DNA of 64,000 nt from Pseudognaphalium luteoalbum (GCA_963422505.1 OY730197.1:92389178-92453177); one strand, 5' to 3'. Numbered from the stretch's first letter, positions 1-12,275 are shown. Program-made: numbers and translations. Notes: generated from the letters alone by a model not told the origin.

Positions 1-1055
1 AGACAAACTACTCACTGACAAACAAGTGATTAACACGCATGAACGACTGGCCTCTAAAGTACAATATACTGGACTATTTATACTACAAGAGTTCCTAGAA
101 TATCTCCTACGAAATAGGATCTTGGAATGACACGTGTCGCTGCTTGATTGGCTTGATCTCTGATAGACCGACATTCTGCGGGTCCTAATTCTGTTACCGC
201 AAATATCTCGTTTCCTTTAGACCAATCATTTGCTGCCACGTAATCCTTCTGAATATTCTTTAGATATACTTTAAGTATGAGAACTCTTGTTGATGCATAT
301 ATAAGTACGGTACCTTTGTACTTGTTGATTGAGAGGCTTTATTAAATAGTCACTGAAGATGCAGTAACTCTCCTCACTCACTGCAAGCTAACATGCTCAT
401 GTAGAGTGACTTGAAATATTGATCTTCAGCGACTAGCTGTTATTCGGGCAGTGACTTTTGCCTTTATTGATTTGAAGATGTAGAACTCTCGCTGCTTAAT
501 ATCAGTGACACACATAGTTGAGTTCTAATCTTCCTCAGCATATCAATTCCTTGAGAATAGAATGAATAACGATCGGCAATAACAAACTTCAGCAACAACA
601 TCTTTAATACAATTCATTTCTTCATCGAGTAGTGTATAGTTGAGTTGACCAGCGACCAGCGACTCAATCATGGTCAGCGACCAGTGACTCAACAGTTATA
701 TCATTTACACCTGTGAGCTCATCAGCTTTTAGCTGACCTTTTAACATGTATTCTCAGGTACACAACAGTAGTAGGACTGCTCAGGACATACTTAGCTCGA
801 GTCGCATGCAAATACGAACATCAAGAGATTTTTCTGCATTATTATATTTTGTATAAGTAGTAATGCTATAGAATCTTTCATATCAGAGTACCGAGCTGGT
901 GTAATCATTATAACTATTGTAAAATTTTATTACAATCAATGTATTTTGTTAAAACGACGCATATAGAGTCGTTCATTATATCTTTGTGCTATGATTATTG
1001 ATTAGTCGCGCCCCGACCTGATTCGCTTCCGCAACATGATTTTGGGGGTGCGACA
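1..1055 (+). mobile_element. 3' part of a long Ty3/gypsy-type LTR, cut by the window edge
   Basis: The last 110 bases (about 945-1055) match the 3' ends of the solo LTRs further along: a block with AAAACGACGCATATAGAG, then GATTAGTCGCGCCCCGAC, then CGCTTCCGCAA, ending GGGGGTGCGACA. The reverse complement of the same block opens the minus-strand LTR at 44578. A 'TTTTAGC..GTATTCTCAGGT' stretch followed by AGTCGCATGC, near 730-810, is also shared with the LTRs at 35293 and 38811. The start lies outside the window, so the target duplication cannot be checked. Imperfect repeats around CAGTGAC and AGCGACCAG (about 350-700) occupy the place where other members carry tandem arrays. Confidence 0.75.
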
Positions 1056-1392
1056 TTATATTTGTAAATCTATTTTGAGGTATTTTTTCAAATACTTTAT
1101 TATGAAAAATAAAAATTAAATTTTTATCATTTTTATTCACTGAATATGTTTATGTACTATTTCTGTTCGTACAATACGTTTTAAAGAAACATATAAATGT
1201 TTTCGTTTCATTTTTGTTCCAACTAGTTCCCATGATATTTTCAAATAAAAATTATTCGAAAGTATTTTTAAGTTCTTTATGAACTTTTGTATCGCGTTCG
1301 ATACGTTTATCCCTAAAACATAGGGGGTAAGGACATAAAAATGCAATTAACCATCACCTGACATTCATAGTATGTATTCAACTGGTGAGTAT
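1056..1392. other. AT-rich sequence, nothing assignable
   Basis: There is no coding potential beyond short random frames and no clear repeat boundary. A stretch near 1075-1120 (TATTTTTTCAAATACTTTATTATG) resembles the 5' interior of the LTR family seen elsewhere, which may mean an older, decayed copy was the target for the upstream LTR. That is only a suggestion. Confidence 0.4.
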
Positions 1393-2224
1393 AAGGTGTC
1401 ATTTTGTAATTATTGAGAAGTCGGGAAAAGGAATGTGACATTTTCGTAAATAAGTGGGACTTCGATTTGCATTCATAATGTATTTTTGTGTGAATCATTT
1501 TTTTTTTCACAATGTATATTTTTGTGAATACATGTTTTTTATTTTGCTTCACATCAACTTTGAAGTAATATTTTTTTTGTTTTGTTATGTTCAAATAATT
1601 TATAAAACGGTAAAGCTATATTATTAACATTCACACTTTATGACACTTGTGTGAATCAATAAATAATATTGTTAACTGCACATATGATTACATTACATTA
1701 CGTTATGTAATATAATAATAATTTTTATTAGTATTTAAACTTAAGTGCATTTTATTTTATAATAGTATTAAAGCACAACCCATAATAGGAATGCAAAATG
1801 GCTTGTGTGTTTTCTTCGTACAGACACACATTCATGAGAGTATCTTATTTTCTTCGTACAGATTGCAAAATGAACATGTTGTCTCTAATTTTAACATTCA
1901 CATCAAAGCTTTCTTCCTAGCAATATTTATCATTTCATGAAAAATTTCAGATCTAAACTTGAAGCAGTTTGTGTGAATAAATCCAATGTTCACTATGATT
2001 ATGTAAAGTTTCGTATTATAAAATTCGTGTGAATCAATAAATAAAAAAACATTCACAAATATGTTGTTAATCAAAAATAAATAAAGCTTCACAATGTAAT
2101 AACATATATGAAAAAAAAAAAACTTCACATCTTTAAAACTGTTGTGAAGCTTAATCGAAGTTCGCATTAGTTACGAAAATGTCACTGCATAGGAACTTCA
2201 ACTTATTTACGAAAATGCCACCTT
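1393..2224. mobile_element. Inverted-repeat DNA element (MITE, possibly Mutator-like)
   Basis: About 75 bp at the left end (from AAGGTGTCATTTTGTAAT, then GTGACATTTTCGTAAATAAG and ACTTCGAT) return as an inverted copy at the right end, which ends in TTTACGAAAATGCCACCTT. Each arm holds two copies of a 'GTGNCATTTTCGTAA' submotif. The interior is AT-rich with repeated TGTGAATC and TTCACA words and encodes nothing convincing. I could not find a clean target duplication, so the superfamily is uncertain. Long arms of this kind are typical of Mutator-like MITEs. Confidence 0.6.
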
Positions 2225-3487
2225 AGAAATCGAGATTTTTGATTAAGGGAAAAAATGAAGGGTTATGATGTGTTCTCACGGAATCCTCTTGTTCTCTCTC
2301 TATCTATATATCTATATATATATATGCATCAAGTATGAGAAGACCGTAGAACCTTTTTATATTATAAAAAGCATAGTAAGAAAAAATATTATTGAGAAAT
2401 GAAGTATATATAATCATCTACAACTAATTATTAGAAAAATAATATTTGATGAGATCCAAATATAATCATTAAAGAATTAGGTATACATGTGCCGTAGAGA
2501 GGTACATCTAGAGGTGTCAAATTTGACCTTGTTACATACGGTTATACGAAGAGTCAATTTCGATCGTATTTTTAAAATTGATATTGATATTTATAATTAT
2601 ATTTATTTGGGATTCGGAAATACAGGAAATGGACAACGTGATCCAACACCTTTCAAAGAAAATTCAAATTTTAAACACAAACAACCCGTTGTTGAAAAGT
2701 GATACCCCATTACCATTATTAATTTTATGCTTTAGTATAAACAAATCTATCAAGAACCTAAGGGCTCTTAACCTAGTAGTATGAGAGAGATTCTTCAACT
2801 TAATAGTTCGAGGTTCAAAGCTCACTTAAACCGTAAGTTGTAAATATTTGTGGTGATTGTACATAATTGTCTATTAGATTATAGGTTTGTCATTCTACAA
2901 AAAATTCGAACATGATAAATTGAATGTATGATTTTAAATATATTTTATTGTATCAAAAATCGCATTTAGCATTACTCTTTTCCACAAAATAATTTAAAGG
3001 AGAAAACAAAACGATGAACCAATCACACTCACGATTTAAATTATCCATTTTGATTACGACCCGTTTATTGTAATGTTGAACATGATATAACTAATGCTAA
3101 TTAACACCGTAGAAATTAGTAAGATAACTTTCTGAGAGGGTCAAATGAAGTGAGTATGGAACTTTCAAAGTGGTTACATGAGCATATGATTAAAGTCATC
3201 ATTTATATTTGTTTATATTAATTATTATTAAATAATCAAATTAAATAATACGGAGTAATAACCAATCGCTTTAAGATACCGGTAGTTGGTTTATTTTTAA
3301 AGTAGACTTGGTTGACTCGTTAGGTTGAGATGAGTTTAATTTTGATTTTTGAGCTAAGAAAAGCATAATTGTAGCATGCGAGAAGAATATCCACTTTAAT
3401 AGGTACCTTATTTTGGTGTTATATCTTTGTTTTTAAACTTTTTATGAGATTTTAATAGTGTATTTAGGCAAGCGAAATACATACATT
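2225..3487. other. AT-rich intergenic sequence
   Basis: It contains a short TCTATATATATC-type microsatellite (about 2286-2325). Two overlapping reading frames at 2487-2784 show no recognisable domain and I consider them chance. A TACGGAGTA word near 3250 resembles a decayed Stowaway terminus. No gene is seen. Confidence 0.5.
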
Positions 3488-4004
3488 AGGGATGGCAAGT
3501 TAAGTCTAGTTGACTAGGCTAACGATGTGTGTAATCGAGTCGAGTAGGCATATTATCAAGCTCGAGATCGACTCGATTAAAAAACTTGAAGCTTGAAACT
3601 CGAGCTCGATCAACCTTGTATTTTCAAGCTTGACCTCAACTCAATTAATAAATCGATATTCGATCTCGACTCAACTTGATTATTAATCCAAAAAATTAAT
3701 ACTAATATTAAATAGTTTGTAATTAATATTAATCCACTTGATACTTTATGCTCAACTCGACTCGAAGTTTATTGAATAATACGGTAAATATGTTAATATA
3801 CATATAAATGTAGGGTATAAATGTAAATAATGCAAGATCGATTAGGTTCGCGAGTCTCTTGAGCTGAGTATTTTATACTCGAGGTCGACTCTAAACTCTA
3901 CGTGAGTAGGTTGACTTTGACTCGACTTGTTCCAAGTCGATTTTAAGTATCTCTCAGGTCAATCTCGAATACTTCATGGGCTATCTCGTCTCATTTACAT
4001 CCCT
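3488..4004. mobile_element. Probable hAT-like MITE with CTCGA-rich interior
   Basis: The ends are an imperfect inverted pair: AGGGATGGCAAG on the left and TTTACATCCCT on the right. The interior of about 500 bp is dense in CTCGA, ACTCGA and GACTCG words, an unusual composition compared with the surrounding AT-rich DNA. No convincing 8-bp target duplication remains, so the ends may be off by a few bases. It encodes nothing recognisable. Confidence 0.5.
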
Positions 4005-5495
4005 TGAGCTAACCCGGATCCAACCTAAAATTTAGATGGAATTATACGCGGGTCAAAATCACACTTCTAAAACATTTAATTTCGTGTTGGTTTCATATCA
4101 TATCGAGATTTGTCCCCCATAACATACACCGGTCTTCTCAATTAAACTATATTATTAGCGTTTGACATAATTTGTAAAAATATGGTGTTGCGTATTTTAT
4201 AGGGGTTATTAGGGTTATGTAATCCTTATATAAATAGAATTCTTACAGTTATAAATTATATAGTTATGAAGAAAAAAAATTATAAGAGAAAACTTAGTGA
4301 GGGTATTCAATATATTTTAGAGTAGAGTGTCTCTGTTCTTGTAAAATTAAAGTTTTAATGGAGTTTTTCATTGTGAATAAATCTTGAGAGATGAACAACC
4401 TAAATTGCTACGTTTATGCTTATTTTGTATTGTTTTGTTTATTTATTAGATATATTGTATTGTTTCAATATTTTTCGTTTATTTATATTGTTGTCAGTTA
4501 TCAATCCCCATACGTAGAACGTCAAAGGTAACATGTCACATTAAATCATTTAATAGGTTCTCTATATCATGTCTCTGCGATGATAGTCTAGCGTTACGGG
4601 ACATTCGCAGGTTAAATTCCTATCCCCATAGCTTTTAACTTTAAGTTATGCAATTTACCTATTTTATGTTGGTTGTGGGACCGGTCGATAAAGGCATCAA
4701 TTACCTTTCTTTTAGTGGTCTAGATTAGTCTTCTAGGGTTTTTGTAGTCATATCATATACACATGTAAATACATGTACTCGATGTGGCTTAAAATAGACT
4801 CCAACTACCTTCCTTTTAACATAGTTATCGTCTCGAAGGTATGTTTTGTCGTATTTTTATATCCATTGAATCGATGTTTTCAATGGGTGTTCATTTTTTG
4901 GTTTATAAAGGGAAGTCATTACGTAAGCAACTTCCTTTTTTCCTTCTTACCTTAACATTATTGATATTGTGTTCAAAAATGAATTTGAAATGATGTCACT
5001 TGCTAAAGAACATACTACCTTTATCGTGGAACAAATTTAATTTGTTTAGACTTATTATCATCTAACGAAAAGGAACTAGAATTTCAATTCAATCTAACTT
5101 GAAACTTATCAAATTTGTATAAAGATAAATCTTACTATCAATTAACACAATAACACGTCGATTTACATATATAATAATCGATATAAGTTTGATATAATTA
5201 AACGGGGTAGAACTTACGCACTTACTTATAATGCTTGTGACCAACTAAAACGACTTGTGTAATAAACTATCAATGGTCCGATTGTATGTATTCGACAACT
5301 TCTTTGTCAGTTATCTAGTAATTTTGCTTACGTTTCAGACGAATATGTTGCCACATCATTCGACATATCATGGTCACGTCATCAAAACATGTGTCACGTC
5401 ACCAGTTTATAAATTATATATAAGAAGTCAGATGCATACATTTAGCAATAAATGAAAGTTCAATTCGTTACACACAATAAAAAGGAATAATACAT
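4005..5495. other. AT-rich intergenic sequence, no gene seen
   Basis: Small frames at 4773-4955 and 5255-5455 have no recognisable domain, no codon bias and no flanking gene signals. I see no repeat boundary in this stretch. Confidence 0.5.
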
Positions 5496-5794
5496 AAATA
5501 TGTCACTATATTTAACGAAAATGTTCATCTGAGTTACTAAACTATAAAAATGTTCAAACTGGATCACTATACTTGTTGATTGGTGTCATCTCGCCTATTT
5601 TGCTTAATTTCAGTTGAAAAAATAGTGACCCAATTGAAAATTTTTAAGTTTAGTAAACGTCATCTTGGCTATAACAACTATGTCTAAAGTTTGGTAATCT
5701 AATTGAATATTTTTACAAGTACAGTAACCCAATTGAGCATGTATAAAATATAGTAAACCAGATGAGCATTTTCGTAAAATATAGTGACCTATTT
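5496..5794. mobile_element. MITE with about 44-bp terminal inverted repeats
   Basis: The left arm (AAATATGTCACTATATTT, then ACGAAAATGTTCATCTG and AGTTACTA) is matched by an inverted right arm ending ATAGTGACCTATTT, with roughly 85% identity by eye. The middle repeats the theme 'AGTNACCCAATTGA' with both polarities. Both sides carry ATAATA-like sequence that may be the remains of a target duplication. The element is 299 bp and non-coding. Confidence 0.6.
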
Positions 5795-6158
5795 GTATAA
5801 TATCTTGATAAAAATCGTTTTAGTTGGTCACATAAAGTTGGAGTTGATGATGTATTGTGGTGCACTTAACCCAATCTATCTATCTATATGTATAAAATAA
5901 AAAACTCCTACCCGAGCCACATCAAATGTTAGCATCGAAATCTAAGTTATTGTAAAGAATATTGATTTATGATTTATTATCATCTAATATCAAGGACTCA
6001 ACTCTATGAATAGTAATTTTTGTCTTTTCCTACTTTATAAAAAATATTGTGAAACTATATCTAATTAATAGGCATCTTATCAATCAAAGCTAGAAAGATT
6101 GGTCAAGTTCTTTGAAAATGAAGCTCCCACTCAAGTTCAAATCCAAGCTATTTGTATA

Positions 6159-6759
6159 TGTTCAAGCGTAAAAACACTTGATTACAATGATGATGATGAT
6201 GAATGAGGAACCAAGCCTATCACACTCCGATTAACGTGCAAACCCAGTATCGAGACTTGGTCAATCGAGGGTGGTGAAGGCTTGATTCTGTGTGAGCAAT
6301 CGGTTGGAGATTACTCTGGGATTTTATGAGGTGTCATTGTGAAATGGAAGCAAAACACTAGTATTTATAGCCAAACCCTAATCCGACGTGGAGGGTTTGG
6401 TCGTGGGGGAGCAGGATAATTACTGCACTCGAGCTGACGTGGACCAATCAGGTGAGCCGACCAGGTAAGTGGGTAAGCCATGTTAATACACCTGGATATA
6501 ACAGTTGCCGATTGTACCTTTTGTCAGAGAATGTCGGTTCATTGAGGTACGGATCACTTTATTATTTTGCCGCTGCATCCGTGGATAAAGAATATGGCGA
6601 TTAGGATCTGGGCCCGGGGCGGAACGTATCCGGCCCCATTATTTTACTTGGGAGCTGACCCTCGTGTCGTGGGCTACAAAAGCTTTCCACGGACGTCATC
6701 CGGGACCGGGCCCATTGTTCTGGGCCGTTCCCACGTAGGGTGATGGACATACATCATTA
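6159..6759 (-). repeat. 3' LTR of the Tat element
   Basis: This is the direct repeat of 16001-16600. On the plus strand it opens TGTTCAAGCGTAAAAACAC and closes ACATACATCATTA. A (GAT)n run sits near 6188-6202. The sense-strand start is TAATGATG rather than TG if the GTATA target duplication is taken as the boundary. Confidence 0.9.
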
Positions 6760-6771
6760 AGTCCCCCCAGT
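6760..6771 (-). promoter_or_regulatory. Polypurine tract of the Tat element
   Basis: On the minus strand this reads ACTGGGGGGACT and directly abuts the 3' LTR. That is the position and composition expected of the primer for plus-strand DNA synthesis in LTR retrotransposons. Confidence 0.75.
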
Positions 6772-7102
6772 CCGTTATGATATTCCGTTCTGGGAATATG
6801 ATGGCGGACTTAGAGTAATGACGTGGCGCTGTAATGATGTCTTCAGAATATTGGCGGCGCGCATTAAATACGCGTCGCTTCAAGCTCCCTACCTGACACA
6901 CGATGGGACAACTTGTAACCGTATGGGCCGTGATGTCACCGTACAGCTGGCGCACAACTGTTCACATGCTAGGTGGTGAGATCTGGTGACACGTGTAAGG
7001 GTAAAACGAAGCCAACACGCGGTAAATTCCTGAAACATGACATCTGATGACACGTGTACGGTTGGCGTTGAGGCCCACGAGGCCCGACCCATGTAAATCT
7101 GC

Positions 7103-7112
7103 CTATAAATAG
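7103..7112 (+). promoter_or_regulatory. TATA box of the antisense gene
   Basis: CTATAAATAG lies 190 bp upstream of the first ATG of the plus-strand gene, in a GC-richer stretch. It matches the plant TATA consensus. Two ACGTG words lie upstream (6990-6994 and 7053-7057, both within GACACGTGTA), possible G-box-like sites. It is inside the retrotransposon but points against gag-pol, so it would be a promoter separate from the LTR. Confidence 0.6.
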
Positions 7113-7295
7113 GAGTTTCTACAGTCATTTTATTTTTTACGCTTAGTAAAAATCTTTGAGAGGATCCCGGCAGTATTCAAACATTTCGTCCACTGTTCCG
7201 GCATTATTACCCAGTTTTTGACGACATCCACACAAAACCCAGGTCCGTTATTCATACCTTCATCCCTTTTCTTCGTACATATATACATTCATACC

Positions 7296-8809
7296 ATGGC
7301 CACTGTTGAGGGGGGAGGTCCGAGCACGAGCAGCGGTATTACCAATGTGGCACTCGAGACTAGCTCAGTGAAACCGGACATGATTCCGGTTATTATGAGG
7401 CGCTTTAAGTGCCTGAAACGCTACAATCCAGTGGCACCCACTTCCGCTCAGCGCGCCGACGCGCCACCGGAAGGGAAGGTGGCGGTGTACTGGAAGACGA
7501 TGGAGAAGGGGAATCTTCGTATGCCTCCGACCCCGTTTTATTTGAACGTTTGCAAACATTACAAGGTTGGGTTTAGCCAACTGCACCCCTTCTCCGTGCA
7601 GAAGGTTAGTATTTTTGAGATGTGGTTCAGATCCCTAGGGCTGACGCCGCTGGTGAAGGTGTTCCAGGCATGCTTCAAGCTGACACCTAGTGGCCGGGGG
7701 TGGTATACCTTCGCGAAGAAGAACGACTTCGTTGGGTGCCAGGAGTCGTCTCTGCATGGGTGGAGGGACACCTTCTTTTTTGTTGACCAAACCGTTATCC
7801 CCAATGATTCTGTGGAAACACTCGTGTGGCAATACGAACGGCCACGCAACGTCAGCCTCACACCGAAGCTGACGGCCGCAGAGGAGGGGTTGCTGGAGGC
7901 CTGCCGAGATGCGAAGCTGGAGATGCGAGAGTATCATACATATGTGCTCGTGATCGGCTGTATCAGTTCATTTTGGCCCTTCGAGGGGCAGATACCCGTC
8001 ATCCGGGAGGGCGGCCATGGTATGGGTGGGGGCGTTTTGTCTTTATATTGACATCGTCACATTCGGTTGACTAACTCTTACTTGTTTCTGCAGATATGGA
8101 CCTGAATTCCGTGTTGAGGGCCCCTATCTTGGCCGGCCTCAAATATATTAGGAGAGCGGTGGAGGATGATCCTGGCACTGCCACCAAGGTCACTGGAGCA
8201 ACGGTGACCATTGCCAAGCCTGGGGTTACGACCGCTCTTCCCCTGCCGGGCCCCCGAGAGGTGGAGGCGTCCGGCGCCCGAGCGATCCCCAAACGTAAGG
8301 GAGGGGAGCCGGCTAAGAAGGCTTACGGACCGCCCCCGAAGAAAAAGAAAACGGCGGGGGAGGTTGCAGAGGCTAACCTGCAGAATTTCATGTCCGTGCC
8401 CAACACAGGTGGGCACTACATTATACCTGCGGACGGTCCGTATTCTGCTCTACTTCATGTGAGCATGTGTTTAGGTTTTTTCTAACAACTTTCTTTTTGT
8501 TTTTTAGCTGAGGTGGACCCGCACACCGCTGGGACGGAGTATGTCAGCAGTGAATTTGTTCTCCGGGACGAGGAGGAGGAAGAGGAGCCGGCCAACGAAC
8601 GGTTGGTGCGCCGCAACAGTGCTCCGCAGCCCCCTACCGCCGCTGGTGGGGTGGGTTCTCGCGTTGAGGAGCCGATGACTTTGGATGATAGTCCGTTGCG
8701 GCCGTCACCCATCCGTTCCCATCCTCCGAGTCTCCCTAGCGCGCCTTCGCCCCCGCACATGGACAACATGAGGTGAATCTTAAGCCGTTGCTGCGTTGTG
8801 TACTAGCAA

Positions 8810-8868
<59 letters not shown>

Positions 8869-9859
8869 TTGACCAAGTGTTGAAACAGGGCTGACAGAAT
8901 GGCTATTCTCATGTCCATGCTGCCGGAGCCGTTTGTTCCGGCTAGGTTTTTGAAGGTGTCGGCCACCTGTTCTTCCAGCTCCGGAGCTGCTACGTTTGTC
9001 CCGGCCTGGGATTTTAAAGTTGACAACCTGGCCGTGGACGCGCAGTCCCTGTGTGAGTTTGCTGATCATGCCATTCCTCCTGCCGTTGCTGAGACGCTTC
9101 AGAAATTGACGGCCGTTGACGCCAAGAGGGCGCGCCTGCTCATGTCCTTCTGGAATTTTGCGCTGCAGTGTGACGAGCAGGAGCGTACCGATAAGTTCAC
9201 TGAGCAGTGGAGGTTAAACGCTTGCGTGATCAGTCGCCAGGAGCAGGAGATTGCCCAACTCAAGGGCCGGAGTCAGGAGCTGGAGGAACAGCTCAGGTTA
9301 GCCAATGAAGCAAAGATGAAAGCTGAGGCTGACCTGCAGGCGGAGAGGGCCCAGAGGTTCGAGGCTGCCGCGGCCCTTGCTCCGTTACAGGAGCGGTTGG
9401 TGGCGGTGGAGATGGAAAGGGCTGCGCTCGTTGATAAGGACAAGCAGCTCCAAAGCAGGTATGCTAATACTCCTTTTATTTTATTTGTATGCGTTTTGCC
9501 CTTCACCTCCTAAACGTTTGTTTGTGCACAGGTTCGATGACCTGAAGACGGATTTGGCGGCCGCTAAGAAGGAAGTAGCCGAGCTGGAGACCGCCTGCAG
9601 CCTCCATATCAAGGATTTCAACGATTCTGAGATCAGATACTCAGAGTTGGAGGGAGACTTGGGACGGCTCCAGAAGGGCATCCCCGGCTTGGTCAAGCTA
9701 GCCATGGCATCAGATAGCATGACGGTTCCCTTTAAGGAATTCCTGACCGTTGTCCAGGAGGTGGAGGTGCTTCAAACGATAAACCTTATCGCGGAGCATG
9801 TGCCGGAGCTCCCAACTCCACTTTCTGATGCCATAACGTCAAAGGTTAACCCGGACTGA
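7296..9859 (+). CDS. Five-exon antisense gene in the Tat element (Transposase_28-like, coiled-coil protein)
   Basis: Exons by splice signals and frame: 7296-8019, 8094-8408, 8508-8772, 8898-9458 and 9532-9859. All introns are GT-AG and short (74, 99, 125 and 73 nt), with phases 1, 1, 2 and 2, and the frame stays open through every junction, giving 730 residues. The ATG has a good context (ACCATGG). Exon 1 has a region around LNVCKHYKVGFSQLHPFS that resembles the Pfam family called putative gypsy-type transposon (PF04195). Exon 2 has a basic PPPKKKKTAG patch that may be a nuclear signal, exon 3 an EEEEEE run, and exons 4-5 a long heptad-rich coiled coil. The function of this family is unknown. 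It runs against gag-pol, as in antisense frames known from Tat elements. The TGA at 9857-9859 looks premature, because the frame continues plausibly to 9976. An in-frame non-ATG extension exists upstream; I prefer the first ATG. Splicing is predicted, not proven. Confidence 0.75.
8811..8853. repeat. (TA)n microsatellite in intron 3 of the antisense gene
   Basis: About 43 bp of uninterrupted TA, followed by TTTATATTTATATA. It lies wholly within the predicted third intron (8773-8897), which makes that intron the longest of the four. Confidence 0.9.
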
Positions 9860-10034
9860 TTCGAGCGGGCGCAGCGGGCGAGTGAGGCCCTGAAGAACAT
9901 CTCCGTCCTATTTATAGAAAGGATAGGTAGGGATACGGAGCTATCTGTGGATGATATTTTGGGGATGCGGCCATAGATTGATAGGTTTATTTGTGAGGCC
10001 GGCATCCCAGTTTTGTAAATAATTTTCACTTGTA

Positions 10035-10040
10035 AATAAA
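10035..10040 (+). terminator. Polyadenylation signal of the antisense gene
   Basis: AATAAA within TTGTAAATAAAATGCAA, about 60 nt after the second stop codon of the plus-strand gene. A TTTTGTGTTCGTACGTTTTTTT stretch follows. The position suits the 3' end of the antisense transcript. Confidence 0.55.
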
Positions 10041-10494
10041 ATGCAACGTTCATTTCGTGATTGCACGTGTCCAATATTCATTTTGTGTTCGTACGTTTTT
10101 TTTATATATATATATTTTAGTTGTCATGACTTAGTAGATTTCTAGACTACTTTATGGGTTATTGTGTGGGGCGGAGGTGTGCCTCGGCTCGGGCAATATA
10201 GTTCCGGTCGCACCTCAATGTTTAATGACATTTTGAGGGGACCTCTGCCTTCGGGACGCTAGAAGGCATTCCCTTATGGGGGCAGGTTCGCTGCGCTCTG
10301 GGCTTAACTGACATTTTTGGCCATACTCCGGAGCTGCAGCGAGAACGCCTGACGGTGGTTTTTCAGTATGTATTTTAACAAATGTCATAAATTATTGCAA
10401 GATAGAAGAATGAGACGCAACCAAAACTTTTATTAATTGGATAGATGCTACGAGGGCGGATGATTAGTCCGGCCTGAGCTATTACAAAGTTTGA
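10041..10494. other. Spacer between the converging antisense gene and gag-pol
   Basis: Non-coding sequence between the end of the plus-strand gene and the end of the minus-strand integrase frame. It has GC-richer patches (about 10160-10350) and no recognisable signal. The two genes converge here. Confidence 0.5.
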
Positions 10495-12257
10495 TTACAT
10501 ATAACATTTCTTTAAGTTCGTCACGTGCCAGGTGCGCGGCACGGTCTTGCCATCCAGAGTGGACAGGACGTAGGAGCCATTTGTGCTTCCTTCCGTGACC
10601 CGATACGGGCCTTCCCAGCGCTGCCCAAGCTTGCCTGTGTTTTCAGATTTACTGGCCTCATTGTTGCGCCAAACCAGATCTCCAACCTGGAATGAGAGTG
10701 GGCGTACGCGCTTGTTATAGTAGCGGGCCATCTTCTGCTTATTGACGGCCTGGCGGATGGCTGCCATTTCGCGGCGTTCCTGTAGCATGTGAGAATTCTG
10801 TTGCTGGGCCTGCATGCTTTCAACCTCAGTGAAGTTGATGATCCTATCACTAGGTACACTGATCTCTGCCGCGATAACCGCCTCGCAGCCGTAGACGAGA
10901 CTGAAAGGGGTTTCACCGGTACTTTCTTTGGGAGTGGTGCGGTGAGCCCATAGCACGTTGGGGAGCTCGTCCACCCAGCCGGTGCGACTTTCTCCGAGCC
11001 TAGCTTTTATGCTAGCCACCAAATCTCTGTTCGTCACTTCGACTTGGCCGTTGGCCTGAGGGTGATATACTGATGTCAACGTTTGTTTGACGTTGAGCCC
11101 CTCGCACCAGGCTTTAAATGGGTTTTGAGCAAACTGCTTTCCGTTGTCAGTGATGATCTCGTGCGGGATACCGAAGCGACACACAATGTTGTCCCAGACG
11201 AAGTTTCGTACCTGCTTGCCGCTGATAGTAGCTAGGGGTTTGGATTCAACCCATTTTGTGAAGTAGTCTATGGCGACAATCAGGAATGTAACGTTGCCGG
11301 GGCCTGGTGGAAAAGGTCCCACAATGTCAATGCCCCACTTGAAGAAAGGCCACGCCGATGAGATTGGGATTAGGTCATGCCTTGGGGATCTTGTAATGGG
11401 AGCATGGATTTGACAAGAGGTGCAGCGCTTTGTGACCTCGGCTGCGTCTCTGTACATGGAAGGCCAGAAATACCCCATGCGCATGATCTTTGCTACCACT
11501 GTCTTGTGGCCCGAATGCAAGGCACATGACCCTTCGTGTACCTCACGAATGATGTTCTCGGATTGTTTTGGACCTAGGCACCTCAGATTTGGTCCCAGGT
11601 ATGACTTTTTCATGAGCTCACCTTTTTCAATAAAGTACATTGGGGCCTGCATTCGGATTTTTCTTGCCTCGATCGGGTCCTGCGGAAGAAGACCGGACCG
11701 GATATAGGACACTATTGGGGTCATCCAATTATCCCCAACTTTTTCTACTTGGGCAACTGTGCCGGCGGCATCAATAGACTTCTGTCCCAAAATTTTGACC
11801 AGGACTTTCTTAGTAAGATGAGCGAATGTGAGGGATGCCAGCTTACTCAAAGCATCCACTCTCTTGTTTTTGTTTCTTGGGACTTGCTCGATTTCAAAAG
11901 AGGCGAATTGCTTTGTCTTGCTTTGCGCCAGTGCTAGGTACTGTTTCATTACCGGATCCTTTGCTTCGAAAGCACCATTGAACTGTTTCGCAACCAGCTG
12001 CGAGTCAACGTATACTCGAAGATCTTTGATACCCATTTCTGCTGCGATTCTGATGCCAGACAACAACGCCTCGTATTCTGCTTCATTGTTTGACGCTGGA
12101 AAACCAAAACGGAGAGCATAAGTGTGTTCCTCACCATCGGGACTGATGAGTATCAAACCGGCACCGGCGCCCTCAGAACTTGAGGCACCATTGGTGTACA
12201 GTTCCCACACGGCGGATTTTGCACGAGTAGGGGGATCAGAGGTGCACCTACTCTCTA
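10495..12257 (-). pseudogene. Second (archaeal-type) RNase H and integrase of the Tat element
   Basis: This is the C-terminal part of pol, in a different frame from the upstream domains after the poly-C run at 12258-12275. Numbering is from the start of the 624-residue open frame that begins at 12369. The archaeal-type RNase H spans about residues 54-180 (NGASSSEGAGAGLIL, EYEALL, DSQLV, DALSKLAS), but its first catalytic Asp is Asn (residue 60). The integrase has an HHCC zinc site (H278, H285, C316, C319) and an intact D-D-35-E core (D348 in GIDIVG, D408 in ITDNG, E444 in NGQVEV), then a C-terminal region typical of Ty3/gypsy. No chromodomain follows, as expected for Tat. The integrase part reads through cleanly, but it is cut off from the rest of pol. 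Confidence 0.9.
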
Positions 12258-12275
12258 CCCCCCCCCCCCCCCCCC
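12258..12275. repeat. C18 homopolymer that shifts the pol frame
   Basis: Eighteen consecutive C (poly-G in the sense strand) sit between the two RNase H domains. The upstream frame ends in a run of Gly and the downstream frame picks up the archaeal-type RNase H, so the run length breaks the frame here. Long poly-C can also be a sequencing or assembly weak point. Confidence 0.85.
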
